From contig NZ_BAAAYN010000011.1 of the NCBI RefSeq assembly GCF_039536245.1, forward strand, positions 217,417 through 281,416: a stretch of DNA of 64,000 nt. The letters are read 5' to 3'. Shown piece by piece: positions 44,199 through 54,480 of the stretch (its first letter is position 1; each line of letters starts with the position of its first letter). A program made the position numbers and the translations under genes. A model generated the notes under the pieces. It had not been told where the DNA came from and ran no database searches. It was given only the letters and a program-made list of their open reading frames with translations. The DNA comes from Cryptosporangium minutisporangium. GTDB lineage: Bacteria; Actinomycetota; Actinomycetes; Mycobacteriales; Cryptosporangiaceae.

Positions 44199-45958
44199 AA
44201 CCAGGCGGGGTCGGTGTCGAGGGTGGTGCGGTCCAGGGACGCCAGGAGGCCGAACTGAGGGGCGGTCTTGGGGAGCTCGTAGCGGAAGAAGTACCGAGCG
44301 GCCTGGCGCTTGCCGTCGTAGAACGCGCCCTCCTGCCCGTCCGCGGCGAGGAACTGCTCGAGCCACATCCACGCCACCACGGTGTGCCCGACCGCCTCGA
44401 GGTAGATCGACGCGTTGGCCAGTGCGACCTCGGGGTCACCGGTCCCCCACAGCGTGGCCGTCACCGTCCCGATCCGCTCGGCGACCGCCGCGAGCGCAGT
44501 GCCCAGCGCTGCCGCCTCACCACCGGCCGCGACGGCGCGCGCCACGGTCTCCCCCAGCGTCGCGCCGAGCAGTCCCAGGCCGGCGCCGCCCTGCATGACG
44601 ACCTTCCGGCCGAGCAGGTCGAGGCCCTGGATGCCGTGCGTTCCCTCGTGGATCGGGTTCAGGCGGTTGTCCCGGTAGTGCTGCTCGACGTCGTACTCCC
44701 GGGTGTAGCCGTACCCGCCGTGCACCTGGATCGCCAGGTTGTTGGCCTCCAGACACCACTGGGACGGCCAGCTCTTCGCGATCGGCGTCAAGACGTCGAG
44801 CAGCAGGTGGGCCCGCTCCCGGTCAGCGGTCTCCGGAGCCGTCCGCTCCTCGTCCAGCAGCCGGGCGCAGTAGAGGTTGAGCGCGAGCGCGCCCTCCACG
44901 TAGGACTTCTGCGCCAGCAGCATCCGCCGGACGTCCGGGTGCTCGATGATCGGCACCTGCGGGGCCTGCGGGTCCTTCGCCGCGACCGGACGACCCTGCG
45001 GACGGCTGCGCGCGTAGTCGAGGGCCTTGAGGTACCCCGTGTACCCGAGCGCGGTCGCGCCGCCTCCGACGCCGATCCGCGCCTCGTTCATCATGTGGAA
45101 CATGTAGGTCAGGCCGCGGTGCTGCTCCCCGACCAGGTACCCCACGGCCCCGGCGCCCTGCTCACCGAAGTTGAGCATCGTGTTGGTGGTGCCCCGGTAG
45201 CCCATCTTGTGGTTCAGACCGGCCAGGACGACGTCGTTCCGCGCGCCGTCCGGGAGGAACTTCGGCACGACGAACAGCGAGATGCCTTTGACGCCTGCCG
45301 GCCCGCCGGGGATCTTCGCCAGCACCAGGTGGACGATGTTCTCGCCCAGTTCGTGGTCGCCGGCGGAGATCCACATCTTGTTGCCGAACAGCCGGTAGGT
45401 GCCGTCGTCCTGGGGCTCGGCGCGGGTCACGATGTCGGCCAGCGAGGAGCCGGCCTGCGGCTCGGAGAGGCACATCGTCCCGTGGAAGCGGCCGGAGAGC
45501 ATCGGGCGGACGTATCGGTCCACCAGCTCCGGGCTGCCGTACGTGAGCAGCAGGTTCGCGTTGCCGAGCGTCAGGAACGGGTAGGCCGAGGTGCCGACGT
45601 TCGCCGCCTGGAACCAGGCGAAGCACGCCCGCGCGACGACGCCCGGCAGCTGCCCGCCGCCGACGTCGCCCGGGAGCGCCGCGCCCAGCAGCCCGGTCTC
45701 TGCGAAGACGTCGAGCGCCTGCTTGACCTCGGGGATCATCGTCACGCGCTCGCCGTCGAACTGCGGCTCCTCGGCGTCGGCGCGCTTGTTGTGGGTCGCG
45801 AAGTGCTCGGTCGCGACCTCCTGCGCCAGGTCCAGCGCGGCGTCGAACGTGTCCCGCGAGTGGTCGGCGTAGTACGCCCGCTTGGTCAGCGCTTCGACGT
45901 CCAGCCACTCGTAGAGCAGGAAGTCCAGGTCACGCCTCGACAGCAGCAGCGACGCCAT
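44195..45958 (-). CDS. Acyl-CoA dehydrogenase, large 600-residue type (DmdC/FadE5-like)
   Basis: This 587-residue flavoenzyme is longer than ordinary acyl-CoA dehydrogenases because of an extra N-terminal helical part and a C-terminal extension. FAD and substrate motifs include MCLSEPQAGSSLADI and GNKMWISAGDHELGEN; the catalytic-base region reads NPIHEGTHGIQGLDLLGRKV. It would introduce a 2,3-double bond into an acyl-CoA. The 3-methylmercaptopropionyl-CoA enzyme DmdC and mycobacterial FadE5 have this size, but the substrate cannot be read from sequence. It lies 11 bp after DUF2203. Confidence 0.9.
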   Translation of the reverse strand: MASLLLSRRDLDFLLYEWLDVEALTKRAYYADHSRDTFDAALDLAQEVATEHFATHNKRADAEEPQFDGERVTMIPEVKQALDVFAETGLLGAALPGDVGGGQLPGVVARACFAWFQAANVGTSAYPFLTLGNANLLLTYGSPELVDRYVRPMLSGRFHGTMCLSEPQAGSSLADIVTRAEPQDDGTYRLFGNKMWISAGDHELGENIVHLVLAKIPGGPAGVKGISLFVVPKFLPDGARNDVVLAGLNHKMGYRGTTNTMLNFGEQGAGAVGYLVGEQHRGLTYMFHMMNEARIGVGGGATALGYTGYLKALDYARSRPQGRPVAAKDPQAPQVPIIEHPDVRRMLLAQKSYVEGALALNLYCARLLDEERTAPETADRERAHLLLDVLTPIAKSWPSQWCLEANNLAIQVHGGYGYTREYDVEQHYRDNRLNPIHEGTHGIQGLDLLGRKVVMQGGAGLGLLGATLGETVARAVAAGGEAAALGTALAAVAERIGTVTATLWGTGDPEVALANASIYLEAVGHTVVAWMWLEQFLAADGQEGAFYDGKRQAARYFFRYELPKTAPQFGLLASLDRTTLDTDPAWF

Positions 45959-45969
45959 CGGCGATCTCC

Positions 45970-46341
45970 TTAGTCGTCGGGAGGTAGGGGCCTCCGGCCC
46001 GCGAATCCGAGATCCGTGCGGTGGTACCAGGCGAGACTGCGGTCGCCCTCGAGCCAGCAGAGCAGTACCGGCACGCCGTCGAGGTCGGCCGGGAAGTCGA
46101 TCAACAGCGGCGCGAGGCTCTTCAGCTCCGCACCGGTCTCTTGCACCGTCGTCATCAGCTCGTCGAGCCGGGCCTGCGCCGCCTTGAACTCCGGGAGCCC
46201 GCCGAGGTCGGTGGGCGGCCCGTTCAGCTGGACGGCGGCCGCCAGCTCAGCGGCGTCCGCCCGGAGCGTGACGATCTCGTCGAGCACCGGCAGCAACCGG
46301 TCCAGCTCCTCGCGCGCTTCGGCAGGCGTGAACAGACTCAT
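45970..46341 (-). CDS. DUF2203 family protein
   Basis: This 123-residue soluble protein has a helical N-terminal half (TPAEAREELDRLLPVLDEIV) and the typical DUF2203 C-terminus (VLLCWLEGDRSLAWYHRTDL, then GFAGRRPL). Function is unknown. It is followed 11 bp later by the large acyl-CoA dehydrogenase and separated from the smaller one by a strong hairpin. Confidence 0.88.
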   Translation of the reverse strand: MSLFTPAEAREELDRLLPVLDEIVTLRADAAELAAAVQLNGPPTDLGGLPEFKAAQARLDELMTTVQETGAELKSLAPLLIDFPADLDGVPVLLCWLEGDRSLAWYHRTDLGFAGRRPLPPDD

Positions 46342-46353
46342 GCACGGAGCCTA

Positions 46354-46380
46354 GGCCCAGGCGCCTCAGGCGCCTGGGCC
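46354..46380. terminator. Perfect hairpin after the 385-residue acyl-CoA dehydrogenase gene
   Basis: A 12-bp perfect stem (46354-46365 with 46369-46380) with a 3-base loop lies 6 bp after the stop of the minus-strand gene at 46387 and 13 bp before the DUF2203 start. Confidence 0.8.
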
Positions 46381-46386
46381 GTGCCC

Positions 46387-47544
<1,158 letters not shown>

Positions 47545-47688
47545 GGCGCGTCGTCCTCTCAGGTAACCCGCTGGACGTTCGTTAAGTTACTTCCGGGTAC
47601 TAGGCGCTGTCCAGCGGAACGAAGGCACTGGAAAAGCCCGAGTGAGCGAACAAGCGTTAGGCTGACCGTCCGCAATCAGGAGGTAACC

Positions 47689-48321
47689 CTGCCCACCACC
47701 CCGCTCCGGCCACCCGGCCACGAAGCGCTGCTCGCCGCCGCCCGAGTGGAGTTCGCCGAGCGCGGTTACGGCAGCGCATCGATCCGCGACATCGCGCAGC
47801 GCGCCGCGGTCAGCCTGTCGGCGCTGTACCACTACTACGGCGGCAAGCAGGAGCTGCTCTACGCGTTGCTCGACGAGGGCATGGAGGTTTACGACCAGGC
47901 CTGCCTCGACGCGTTGGCGCGCGTCGGCGACGATCCAGCCGAGCGGCTGGAGGCTCTGGTCGAGGCGCTGATCCGGTTCCGCAGCGGGCCACGCGGGAGT
48001 AGCCAGCTGGAGCTCACCGAGGGCCGGAGCCTCAACGCCGAGCAGCACGCGGCACTGCGCACGCGGCAGGCGGAGGCCACCGGCCGATTCCGGGAGGTCA
48101 TCGCCGACGGCGTCGCACAGGGGCTGTTCCGCACGCCGCAGCCCGACGACGCGCGCCGCACGATCATCGCGGCCTGCAATGCCGTCGCCCAGTGGTACCG
48201 CCCCGACGGCCCAGTGCCGCTGACCGAGCTTATCGACCGGTACGTGGGCATCGCGCTCACGGTCGTCGAGTACCGCCCGCGCCGCTACCGCCGACCGGGC
48301 CCCCACAGCACCACCGCTTGA
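47689..48321 (+). CDS. TetR-family regulator with apparent CTG start
   Basis: This protein of about 210 residues has the TetR helix-turn-helix (LLAAARVEFAERGYGSASIR, then DIAQRAAVSLSALYHYYGGK) and a ligand domain of the usual length. No ATG, GTG or TTG lies in frame in front of the domain without intervening problems. CTG 47689 has AGGAGG 5 bases upstream and is the best candidate start. It diverges from the 385-residue acyl-CoA dehydrogenase gene and likely responds to acyl-CoAs. Confidence 0.85.
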   Translation: MPTTPLRPPGHEALLAAARVEFAERGYGSASIRDIAQRAAVSLSALYHYYGGKQELLYALLDEGMEVYDQACLDALARVGDDPAERLEALVEALIRFRSGPRGSSQLELTEGRSLNAEQHAALRTRQAEATGRFREVIADGVAQGLFRTPQPDDARRTIIAACNAVAQWYRPDGPVPLTELIDRYVGIALTVVEYRPRRYRRPGPHSTTA

Positions 48322-48360
48322 CGCAGAGCTGCACTCCAGGGTCGCCCCTCGGGTGGCGCG

Positions 48361-49047
48361 TCAGTCGGCGCTGCCGGGCGCGGCGGCGGGCGGACGGGCG
48401 CCGACCAGGCGGGAGTAGCGGAGTTCGAGGCCGTCGAGCAGCGCTTCCAGACCTGCCTCGAACGCGCCGTCGTCGATCGCGCGCTGGTGGTCGGCGAGCA
48501 GGTGCGCCTCGGAGAGGTGCGGGTACCGACCCGCGTACACCCGAGCGTCGTCCGGGAAACCGCGCGCGAACGAGCCCAGAGCCGAGCCGGTGACGAAGTA
48601 CCGCATCAGCGCCCCGATCCGGGTGGCCTGACCGCGCGGCCACCCGGCGTCGACCAGCCCGCCGAACACGGCGTCGGCGAGCCGGAGCGCGTTCGGGCGG
48701 TGCCCAGGCCCCTGCGCCAGCACCGGGACCATGTTCGGGTGGGCGGCCAGCGCTGCCCGGTACGAGTGGGCCCACGCGTGCAGCGCGGCCCGCCAGCCGA
48801 CCCCGCCGCCGGGCGCGGCCAGCGTCGCGAACATCGAGATGTCCACCTCGCCGACCACGGTGTCGACGATCGCGTCGAGCAACTCTTCCTTGGTGGCCAG
48901 GTGGTTGTAGAGCGACGGTCCGCTGACCCCCAGTTCGCCGGCCAGCCGTCGCGTGGAGAGCGCGTCCAGGCCTTCCGCGTCCACCAGTAGGAGCGCAGCG
49001 GCGACGATGCGCTCGCGGCTCAGCAGCGGTCGGCGGGGGCGCGCCAT
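48361..49047 (-). CDS. TetR-family regulator
   Basis: This 228-residue regulator has the helix-turn-helix LDALSTRRLAGELGVSGPSL followed by YNHLATKEELLDAI, of the TetR subgroup with a TetR_C-like effector domain. ATG 49047 has GAGGAG upstream. It is divergent from the acyl-CoA ligase gene; an AACT-flanked dyad TAGC-N3-GCTA at 49182-49192 just before that gene may be its operator. Confidence 0.9.
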   Translation of the reverse strand: MARPRRPLLSRERIVAAALLLVDAEGLDALSTRRLAGELGVSGPSLYNHLATKEELLDAIVDTVVGEVDISMFATLAAPGGGVGWRAALHAWAHSYRAALAAHPNMVPVLAQGPGHRPNALRLADAVFGGLVDAGWPRGQATRIGALMRYFVTGSALGSFARGFPDDARVYAGRYPHLSEAHLLADHQRAIDDGAFEAGLEALLDGLELRYSRLVGARPPAAAPGSAD

Positions 49048-49203
49048 AGGCAACTCCTCTGCGCCGGTGGATCTGCCGACCGACATCAGCCGAAGCAGGA
49101 TCGGGCCATGGCCCCGCGAAGCGGGAGCCATGGACCCCATCTTTGCAGGGCAGTTCGGCGGGAAAACGTCCGACGAGAAACTAGCGCTGCTAACTTCCGA
49201 TTC

Positions 49204-50736
49204 ATGACGACCCTCTCGCTGGCCAGCATCCTGGCCGAATCGGCACGCCGCCGTCCCGATCACCTCGCGCTGATCGAGGGCGAGCAGCGAATCTCCTTCG
49301 CGCAGATGTGGCAGCAGGTGCGCACGCAGGCCGCCGCGCTGGTGGAGGCCGGGGTCCGCCCCGGTGACCGGGTCGCACTGATGGCGCCGAACACCGCCGA
49401 GTTCCCCCGGGCTTACTACGCGATCCTCGCCGCGGGCGGCGTCGTGGTCCCGGTGCACCTGCTCCTCTCGGCCGAGGAGGTCGAGCACGTCCTGCGCGAC
49501 TCCGGGGCGACGCTGCTGCTCTGCCACGTCGCGGTGGCGCAGGTCGGGCTGGCCGCCGGGGCCGCGGTCGGCGTCCGGACGCTCACCCTCGGGCCAGCGG
49601 TGCCGCAGCTGGACGGCGTCCCCCGCTTCGAAGACCTCGACGCCGAGCCGTTACCGCTGCACCTCAGCCGGCAGGCGGACGACCCAGCGGTCATCTTCTA
49701 CACGAGCGGAACCACCGGCCGCCCGAAGGGCGCCGTGCTCACCCACCTGAACATGGTGCTCAACGCGACCGTCAACGCGTTCGATGCGAACGACGCCCGG
49801 CCGGACGACATCGCGCTGGGCGCGCTGCCGCTCTTCCACTCGTTCGGGCAGACGGTCAGCCTGAACACGATGTGGCGGGTCGGCGCGACGGTCGTGCTGC
49901 TCCCCCGCTTCGACGCCGCGGACGCGATCGCGCTGATGCGGCGGGAGAACGTCAACACGTTCCACGGCGTGCCGACGATGTACGTCCGGCTGGTGGAGGT
50001 GGCGCGCGACCTGCCCGAGCTGCCCCAGCTCAAGATCGCGGTCTCCGGTGGCGCGTCGCTGCCGGTCCCGGTGCTGGAAGCGTTCGAGAAGACGTTCGGC
50101 ACGCCGGTCTACGAGGGTTACGGGCTGTCCGAGACGTCGCCGACCGCGTCGGTGAACCAGCCGCACTTCGGCACCAAGGCCGGCTCGGTCGGGCACTCGC
50201 TCTGGGGCATCGACGTGGAGATCGCCCGGGCCGAGATCGACGAACGCATCGAGCTGCTGCCCACCGGCGAGCTCGGCGAGATCGTGATCCGCGGGCACAA
50301 CGTGTTCAGCGGGTACCTCGGCAACCCGGAGGCGACCGCGGCGGCGCTCGTCGACGGCTGGTTCCGCACCGGCGACCTCGGCACCAAGGACGCCGAGGGC
50401 TTCATCACGATCGTCGACCGCAAGAAGGACCTGATCATCCGCGGCGGGTTCAACGTGTACCCGCGGGAGGTCGAGGAGGTGCTGCTCCGGTACCCCGGGC
50501 TGTCCGAGGCCGCGGTGATCGGGGTGCCCGACCCGGTGCACGGCGAGGAGATCTGCGCGGTAGTGGTCGCCGACCCGGCGACCGAGACGCCGCTCGACAC
50601 CCACGCTCTGGTCGAGTTCGCGAAGGAGCACCTCGGACGGCACAAGTACCCGCGCCGCGTCGAGGTGGTCGACCAGCTGCCGCTGGGCCCGAGCCTGAAG
50701 GTGCTCAAGCGGGAGTTGCGCCAGCAGTACCGTTGA
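49204..50736 (+). CDS. Acyl-CoA synthetase (AMP-forming ligase)
   Basis: This 510-residue enzyme activates a carboxylic acid with ATP and CoA. Motifs are FYTSGTTGRPKGAVLTHLN (P-loop), YEGYGLSETSPTASVN, GWFRTGDLG and DRKKDLIIRGGFNVYPREVE, with a C-terminal Lys in PSLKVLKREL. Chain length or aromatic preference is not visible. The start lacks a clear ribosome-binding site. It forms a unit with the SDR gene 5 bp downstream. Confidence 0.93.
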   Translation: MTTLSLASILAESARRRPDHLALIEGEQRISFAQMWQQVRTQAAALVEAGVRPGDRVALMAPNTAEFPRAYYAILAAGGVVVPVHLLLSAEEVEHVLRDSGATLLLCHVAVAQVGLAAGAAVGVRTLTLGPAVPQLDGVPRFEDLDAEPLPLHLSRQADDPAVIFYTSGTTGRPKGAVLTHLNMVLNATVNAFDANDARPDDIALGALPLFHSFGQTVSLNTMWRVGATVVLLPRFDAADAIALMRRENVNTFHGVPTMYVRLVEVARDLPELPQLKIAVSGGASLPVPVLEAFEKTFGTPVYEGYGLSETSPTASVNQPHFGTKAGSVGHSLWGIDVEIARAEIDERIELLPTGELGEIVIRGHNVFSGYLGNPEATAAALVDGWFRTGDLGTKDAEGFITIVDRKKDLIIRGGFNVYPREVEEVLLRYPGLSEAAVIGVPDPVHGEEICAVVVADPATETPLDTHALVEFAKEHLGRHKYPRRVEVVDQLPLGPSLKVLKRELRQQYR

Positions 50737-50741
50737 GAGGC

Positions 50742-51491
50742 ATGACGGACTCCTTTGTGGTGACCGGCGCCGGGCAGGGCCTGGGCCGGGCGATCGTCGA
50801 ACGGCTCCTGGACGACGGCGGCGCGGTAGCCGCCGTCGACCGGGACGCCGTCGCGCTGCAGTGGACCGCCGAGCACCCGCGCGCGGTCGCGGTGCCTGCC
50901 GACGCGTCGGACGAGCTCGCCATGGAGCGGGCCGCCGACGTCGCGGCCGAGCTCGGGACGCTGACCGGCTGGGTCAACAACGCGGCGGTGTTCCGCGACC
51001 TGTCGCTGCACGCGGCGTCCACCGAGGACGTGTCGGCGGCGATCCGACGCAACGTCGACCTGGTCGTCGTCGGCTCGACGGTCGCGGTGCGCCGGTTCCG
51101 GCTCGGCGGAGCCGGCGGCTCGATCGTGAACATCTCGTCCTGGCAGGCGCGGCTCGCCGTCCCCGGTTCGCTGCCCTACGTCACCGCGAAGTCCGCGATC
51201 GAGGGCCTGACCAGGGCGGTCGCGGTGGAGTACGGCCCGGAGGGCATTCGGGCGAACGTGGTGGCGCCGGGGTCGGTCGACACCGCGCGCTACCGGGAGT
51301 ACGTCGCCGCCCACCCGGAGGTCGAGGCCGAGATGGCCCGGCTGCACCCGCTCGGCCGGGTGGCGCGGGCCTCGGAGGTGGCCGCCGCGGTCGCGTTCCT
51401 GCTCGGTCCGGACGCCGGCTTCGTCAGCGGGGTCGTGCTGCCGGTCGACGGTGGACGCACCGCGCTCGGCCACGACCCGGAGGGGTCATGA
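50742..51491 (+). CDS. Short-chain dehydrogenase/reductase
   Basis: This 249-residue classical SDR has the cofactor motif VVTGAGQGLGRAIVERLL, the NNAA motif in GWVNNAAVF, and catalytic Ser (VNISSWQ) with YVTAK. An Asp after the second strand (VAAVDRD) favours NAD. It follows the acyl-CoA ligase and may oxidise a beta-hydroxyacyl intermediate; its end overlaps the convergent kinase gene by 6 bp. Confidence 0.92.
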   Translation: MTDSFVVTGAGQGLGRAIVERLLDDGGAVAAVDRDAVALQWTAEHPRAVAVPADASDELAMERAADVAAELGTLTGWVNNAAVFRDLSLHAASTEDVSAAIRRNVDLVVVGSTVAVRRFRLGGAGGSIVNISSWQARLAVPGSLPYVTAKSAIEGLTRAVAVEYGPEGIRANVVAPGSVDTARYREYVAAHPEVEAEMARLHPLGRVARASEVAAAVAFLLGPDAGFVSGVVLPVDGGRTALGHDPEGS

Positions 51492-52181
51492 CTTCTGCGG
51501 CGGATTCTCCACCACGTTGCGGGGCCGGTTCTCCGGACCGCGGGTGATCGGCAGGCCCAGTTCGGTCCGGATCTGCCGCTGGACCATGATCTTGTCCGGC
51601 CGCGCGTCGATCGAGACGACGAACTCCTTGCGGCGGAACAGCTCGAGCACGGGATTCGTCTTGGTGTGGTAGTCGCGCAGCCGGGCCTCCAACGCGTGCT
51701 CGGCGTCGTCCTCGCGAGTGGCCAGTTCGCCCCCGCAGACGTCGCACCGGCCCTCCACCTGAGGTCGGTGGGCGATCAGGTTGTAGTCCATCCCGCAGCG
51801 GGTGCAAAGCCGTCGGTTGAGCACCCGGCGGCGCACCTCGTCGTCGGGCAGCTCCAGGTGGATCACGCCGTCGATGTCGTAGCTCTCCAGGAAGAACTCC
51901 GCCTGCGGCCGGTTACGCGGGAACCCGTCGATGATGAAGCCGAAGTTCCAGTCGTGCTGCTCCAGCCGGTTCCGGACCAGCGAACCCACCAGGTCGTCGT
52001 TGACCAGCTCACCGGTGGCTACGGTCCGGCGTACCTGGGCCCCGATCTTGGTGTGGTGCTGAACGTGCCACCGGAGCATGTCGCCGACGCTGACCTGGAC
52101 CAGGTCGAAATCGTTGGCGAGCATCGTCGCCTGGGTGCCTTTCCCGCTGCCCTGGACTCCCATGATCACGTACTTGCGCAT
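51486..52181 (-). CDS. Adenylate kinase-like nucleoside monophosphate kinase with zinc-finger lid
   Basis: This 231-residue kinase has the P-loop VIMGVQGSGKGTQATMLA, the NMP-binding motif FIIDGFPRNRPQAEFF and a zinc-type lid with CTRCGMDYN and CDVCGGELATREDD. The usual adk lies in the ribosomal protein operon of actinobacteria, so this is likely a paralogue. Gly-Val-Gln in the P-loop replaces the common Gly-Pro-Pro/Ala. Role unknown. Confidence 0.88.
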   Translation of the reverse strand: MRKYVIMGVQGSGKGTQATMLANDFDLVQVSVGDMLRWHVQHHTKIGAQVRRTVATGELVNDDLVGSLVRNRLEQHDWNFGFIIDGFPRNRPQAEFFLESYDIDGVIHLELPDDEVRRRVLNRRLCTRCGMDYNLIAHRPQVEGRCDVCGGELATREDDAEHALEARLRDYHTKTNPVLELFRRKEFVVSIDARPDKIMVQRQIRTELGLPITRGPENRPRNVVENPPQKS

Positions 52182-52193
52182 GGTCGGACCTTC

Positions 52194-53087
52194 TCACCCC
52201 GGCGGGAGGACCGCCAGCGTGCGCGCCGCTCGCTCGGGCTGCGCGACGACGTCGCGCACGTGAGTGAGGAAGTCGGCCAGCGCGGGGTGGGCCGGGCCGT
52301 CGGCCCACGCCACGTAGACCGTGATCGGTTCGACCCCGCGTAGCGGCCGGTAGACGACGCCCGGGTACGGGTGCGTGTGCCGGGTTCCGGCCGCGGTCAC
52401 GCCAACCGCTCCTCCGGACGCGATGACGTTGAGCCAGTCGTCGACGTTGCCCACCTCGACCACCGCCGTCGGACGCCGGTCGGCCGGCCACAGGTCGAGG
52501 CTCGTCGTGCCGATCGGGGGGCAGAGTGCGATGGTCTGGTCGCTCAGGTCGCCGAGCTCCAGAACGCCCGCGCCGGCCAGCGGGTGCACGTCGGGCAGCG
52601 CGGCCAGCCGTGGCTCGCGGTAGAGCGGATACCCACGCACGCCGGCGTCCTCCGGCCGCGACCGCAGCAGGGCGACGTCGACCAGCCCGCGTTCGAGCCC
52701 GGCGGTCAGCGTGTCCACCCGATGAACCTCGACCGGGACGTCCGGATGGGCGTCGCGCCACGCGCGCAGCAGCGGCGTCGTGTGGCTACCGAGCGCCGCC
52801 CAGGCGTACCCCAAGCGCAGCGGACGCGACCCGACCGCCTCCGCCAGCGCGTCGTCGACCGCCGCGAGGATCACCCGCGCCCGGTCGTAGAGCGCCTGCC
52901 CGCGGGGCGTCGGCTCCAGGTGACGGGTCGAGCGGTCGACGAGCGTCGCGCCGACGCGGTTCTCCAACTGGCGCAGCGTCCGGGAGAGCGCGGGCTGGGC
53001 GATCCCCAGCCGGGCCGCGCCGGCGGTGACGGTGCCCGCCTCGACGATCGCGACCAGCGCACGCAGGTGACGCAGTTCTACGTCCAT
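52194..53087 (-). CDS. LysR-family regulator
   Basis: This 297-residue regulator has the N-terminal helix-turn-helix LVAIVEAGTVTAGAARLGIA followed by QPALSRTLRQLENRVGATL, and a typical periplasmic-binding-like domain. It lies 70 bp from the divergent EamA exporter gene, a very common pair, and presumably controls it. ATG 53087 begins just before the conserved MDVELRHLRAL. Confidence 0.92.
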   Translation of the reverse strand: MDVELRHLRALVAIVEAGTVTAGAARLGIAQPALSRTLRQLENRVGATLVDRSTRHLEPTPRGQALYDRARVILAAVDDALAEAVGSRPLRLGYAWAALGSHTTPLLRAWRDAHPDVPVEVHRVDTLTAGLERGLVDVALLRSRPEDAGVRGYPLYREPRLAALPDVHPLAGAGVLELGDLSDQTIALCPPIGTTSLDLWPADRRPTAVVEVGNVDDWLNVIASGGAVGVTAAGTRHTHPYPGVVYRPLRGVEPITVYVAWADGPAHPALADFLTHVRDVVAQPERAARTLAVLPPG

Positions 53088-53157
53088 GCCGGCCGAGCAT
53101 AAGTGCTGCCGAAAAGGTATTTCCGGACCGAGGTCCCGTGCTGGCAGCGTCGGCGGC

Positions 53158-54480
53158 ATGACACGACGGACGACGGGCGAAGGGGTCGGGCTGGTGCTCG
53201 CGGCCGTGTGCTCGCTGCAGTTCGGGGCCGCGCTGGCCGCGACCCTGTTCGGAGCGCTGGGGCCGCTGGGGACGGTCGCCGCCCGGCTGGTCGGGGCCGC
53301 CGCGGCGCTCGGGATCGCGGCGGGGGTCGCGCGGGCGGTGGCGCGCGGAAAGGCATCCGCGGCGGGGCGCGGTGGGAGCGCCTCGGCGGCGGGCGGGGCC
53401 CGGGACGGCGGGCGCGCGTCCGGTCTGGGCCGATGGCGGACGCCCGTGACGTTCGGGCTGCTGACCGCCGCGATGAACACGTGTGTGTACCTGGCGCTGG
53501 ACCGGCTCCCGCTGGGTGCGGTGATCACGATCGAGTTCCTCGGTCCGCTGGGGTTGTCGCTGGCGTTGTCCCGGCGGTGGCGGGACGCCGGATGGGCGGC
53601 CTGCGCGCTCGCCGGCGTGGTCCTGCTGGGTGGTGGCCTCGGCGACCCGGACGCCGTCGGGATCCTCCTCGCGCTGGTGGCCGCGGCGTGCTGGGCCGGG
53701 TACATCGTGCTCAACCGACGGCTCGGGGACGCCGACGGCGGAGGGCTGTCCGGGCTGGCCCTCTCCGCGGTGGTGGCGGCGATCGCGGTCGGGCCGATCG
53801 GAGTCGCTACCGGGTTCGAGCCGACGGCGTTCGCGCTCGGGTGCGTGGTCGGGGTGCTGTCGTCCGCGCTGCCCTACGCGCTGGACCTGCTCGCGCTGCG
53901 TCGTCTCCCGCCGCGCGTGTTCGGCGTGCTGATGAGCCTGGGACCGGCCGTGGCGGCGCTGGCCGGGTGGCTGGTGCTGGGGCAGGCGCTGACGCTTCCG
54001 CAAGTGCTCGCGATCGGCTTGGTGGTGCTCGCCGGCGTCGGCGTCACCGCCGAGCCGCGGCCGGGACGTGCGGCGTCCGGGATGCCCGCGTCGACGGGCC
54101 GCCCGGCGCCGCGGCCCGTGTCGTCGGGCGGGCGACCAGCGGGGGTGGGCGCAGCCACCGGGGCGGCCGGAGCGTCAGGCGTCGGGGAGGTCGTGGAGCA
54201 GGGCGATGTTCGCCGCCTCGTCCGGATCCGGCTCCGGCTCGGAGAGGAACGCCGTCACGCACTCGACCGCGACGTCCGGCGCCAACCGTTTGAGGCTCAG
54301 CGCGACGACGTTGGCGTCGTTCCAGAGTCGCGCCCCACGGGCCGTCCACGCGTCCGCCACGGTGGCGGCCCGCGCCCCGGGAACCTTGTTCGCGGCGATC
54401 GCGGTTCCGGTGCCGGTCCAGCACATGAGGACGCCGTAGTCCGCGTGCCCGGCGACGACCGCCTCGGCGACCCGGCGTGA
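53158..54480 (+). CDS. EamA/RhtA-like inner-membrane exporter with long C-terminal overlap
   Basis: This drug/metabolite transporter has about ten helices in the first 300 residues, with AAMNTCVYLALDRLPLGAVI, EFLGPLGLSLALSRRW and LGPAVAALAGWLVLGQAL typical of RhtA-type amino-acid exporters. The frame then continues 135 codons through Ala/Gly/Arg-rich sequence and 306 bp antisense to the RpiB-like gene before a stop. That tail has no visible domain; a lost stop codon or frameshift is possible, but the frame is intact as given. Confidence 0.8.
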   Translation: MTRRTTGEGVGLVLAAVCSLQFGAALAATLFGALGPLGTVAARLVGAAAALGIAAGVARAVARGKASAAGRGGSASAAGGARDGGRASGLGRWRTPVTFGLLTAAMNTCVYLALDRLPLGAVITIEFLGPLGLSLALSRRWRDAGWAACALAGVVLLGGGLGDPDAVGILLALVAAACWAGYIVLNRRLGDADGGGLSGLALSAVVAAIAVGPIGVATGFEPTAFALGCVVGVLSSALPYALDLLALRRLPPRVFGVLMSLGPAVAALAGWLVLGQALTLPQVLAIGLVVLAGVGVTAEPRPGRAASGMPASTGRPAPRPVSSGGRPAGVGAATGAAGASGVGEVVEQGDVRRLVRIRLRLGEERRHALDRDVRRQPFEAQRDDVGVVPESRPTGRPRVRHGGGPRPGNLVRGDRGSGAGPAHEDAVVRVPGDDRLGDPA

